Assembly (NCBI RefSeq): GCF_001426685.1
Contig: NZ_LMFB01000006.1
Location: 21,725-85,724, forward strand
Source: Rhizobium sp. Root483D2
GTDB lineage: Bacteria > Pseudomonadota > Alphaproteobacteria > Rhizobiales > Rhizobiaceae
DNA length: 64,000 nt
Direction: 5' to 3'
Shown here: piece after piece, positions 63,731 through 64,000 of the stretch
How positions within the stretch are numbered: position 1 is the stretch's first letter
Layout: the number at the start of each line of letters is the position of its first letter
Translations under genes and position numbers: made by a program
The notes under the pieces: generated by a model
The model's input: the letters and a program-made list of their open reading frames with translations, nothing else
What the model was told of the DNA's origin: nothing
Databases searched by the model: none

Positions 63731-64000
63731 ATGGAACTTGGTCTTTACACATTTGGCGACGTTCATCCCGAGGCGCGGCAGGGGCGCGGGCGGGAGGGCG
63801 AGGAGCGGGTGCGGCATCTGATCGAGGAAATCGAGCTCGCCGATCAGGTCGGGCTCGATGTCTTTGGTCTGGGCGAGCATCACCGGCCGGATTATGTTGC
63901 GTCCGCGCCGGCGATGATCCTTGCTGCGGCAGCCGCGCGCACGAAAACCATCAAGCTGACCAGCGCCGTCACCGTGCTCAGTTCAGAGGATCCCGTGCGG
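63731..64000 (+). CDS. luciferase-like (LLM) flavin oxidoreductase, 5' part
   Basis: The first 90 codons of a gene cut by the window end. The protein begins [20 protein letters not shown] and continues with [19 protein letters not shown] and [19 protein letters not shown], which is the LLM-class F420/FMN-dependent oxidoreductase pattern. No stop is reached. The substrate is unknown. Confidence 0.82.
   Translation, partial: MELGLYTFGDVHPEARQGRGREGEERVRHLIEEIELADQVGLDVFGLGEHHRPDYVASAPAMILAAAAARTKTIKLTSAVTVLSSEDPVR

Overview
The window looks like a chromosomal segment of a Rhizobiaceae alphaproteobacterium, close to Agrobacterium or Rhizobium. The evidence is the gbpR-chvE-gguABC arrangement, a ThuA-type sugar gene pair, an FeS (6-4) photolyase very like Agrobacterium PhrB, an IdhA-type inositol dehydrogenase, high GC, and palindromic intergenic elements of the kind found throughout rhizobia. 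The exact species cannot be fixed from sequence reading alone. No prophage, insertion sequence, CRISPR array or rRNA was seen. One tRNA-Arg(CCG) is present.

Layout. 0.1-3 kb: thuA and a Gfo/Idh/MocA gene with a convergent LacI regulator and a strong LacI-type operator before thuA. 3-4.1 kb: a DUF4105 membrane protein. 4.4-10.8 kb: a dipeptidase followed by a complete five-gene peptide ABC importer. 10.9-13.4 kb: tRNA-Arg, then an SDR gene translationally coupled to phrB. 13.5-18.2 kb: a xylose-type importer xylFHG, divergent from a ROK repressor with a 21-bp palindrome between them. 18.3-20.4 kb: idhA, a small membrane protein and a J-domain protein. 20.4-30.2 kb: gbpR, chvE, gguABC, an aldehyde dehydrogenase and an arabinonate dehydratase. 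Together these import aldoses and carry L-arabinonate to 2-oxoglutarate. 30.4-34.5 kb: a glycine-rich repeat protein and the conserved trio transglutaminase / alpha-E / ATP-grasp. 34.8-44.3 kb: housekeeping and orphan genes (EamA transporter, DEAD-box helicase, HEAT-repeat DNA alkylation protein, MttB homologue, split MnmC functions, PRC-barrel protein).

44.5-61.1 kb is mainly purine catabolism. GuaD turns guanine into xanthine. XdhAB, matured by XdhC, makes urate. PuuD, UraH, UraD, PuuE and AllA then take urate through 5-hydroxyisourate, OHCU, allantoin and allantoate to ureidoglycolate and glyoxylate. Allantoate amidohydrolase is the one step not seen here. Two HigBA-type toxin-antitoxin modules sit inside this block. 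One is coupled to the guaD stop codon and has an antitoxin in which the usual helix-turn-helix is replaced by a YegP/DUF1508-like domain. The right end holds glpK with three helically phased CGTTT repeats upstream, a VapBC-type module and the start of a luciferase-like oxidoreductase.

The items most worth a second look are the HigA-YegP fusion and its neighbouring 29-nt perfect palindrome, the ATP-grasp trio, the 14-residue repeat protein, the orphan non-pyrrolysine MttB homologue, and the clear operator candidates for the LacI, ROK, TetR and glycerol regulators.
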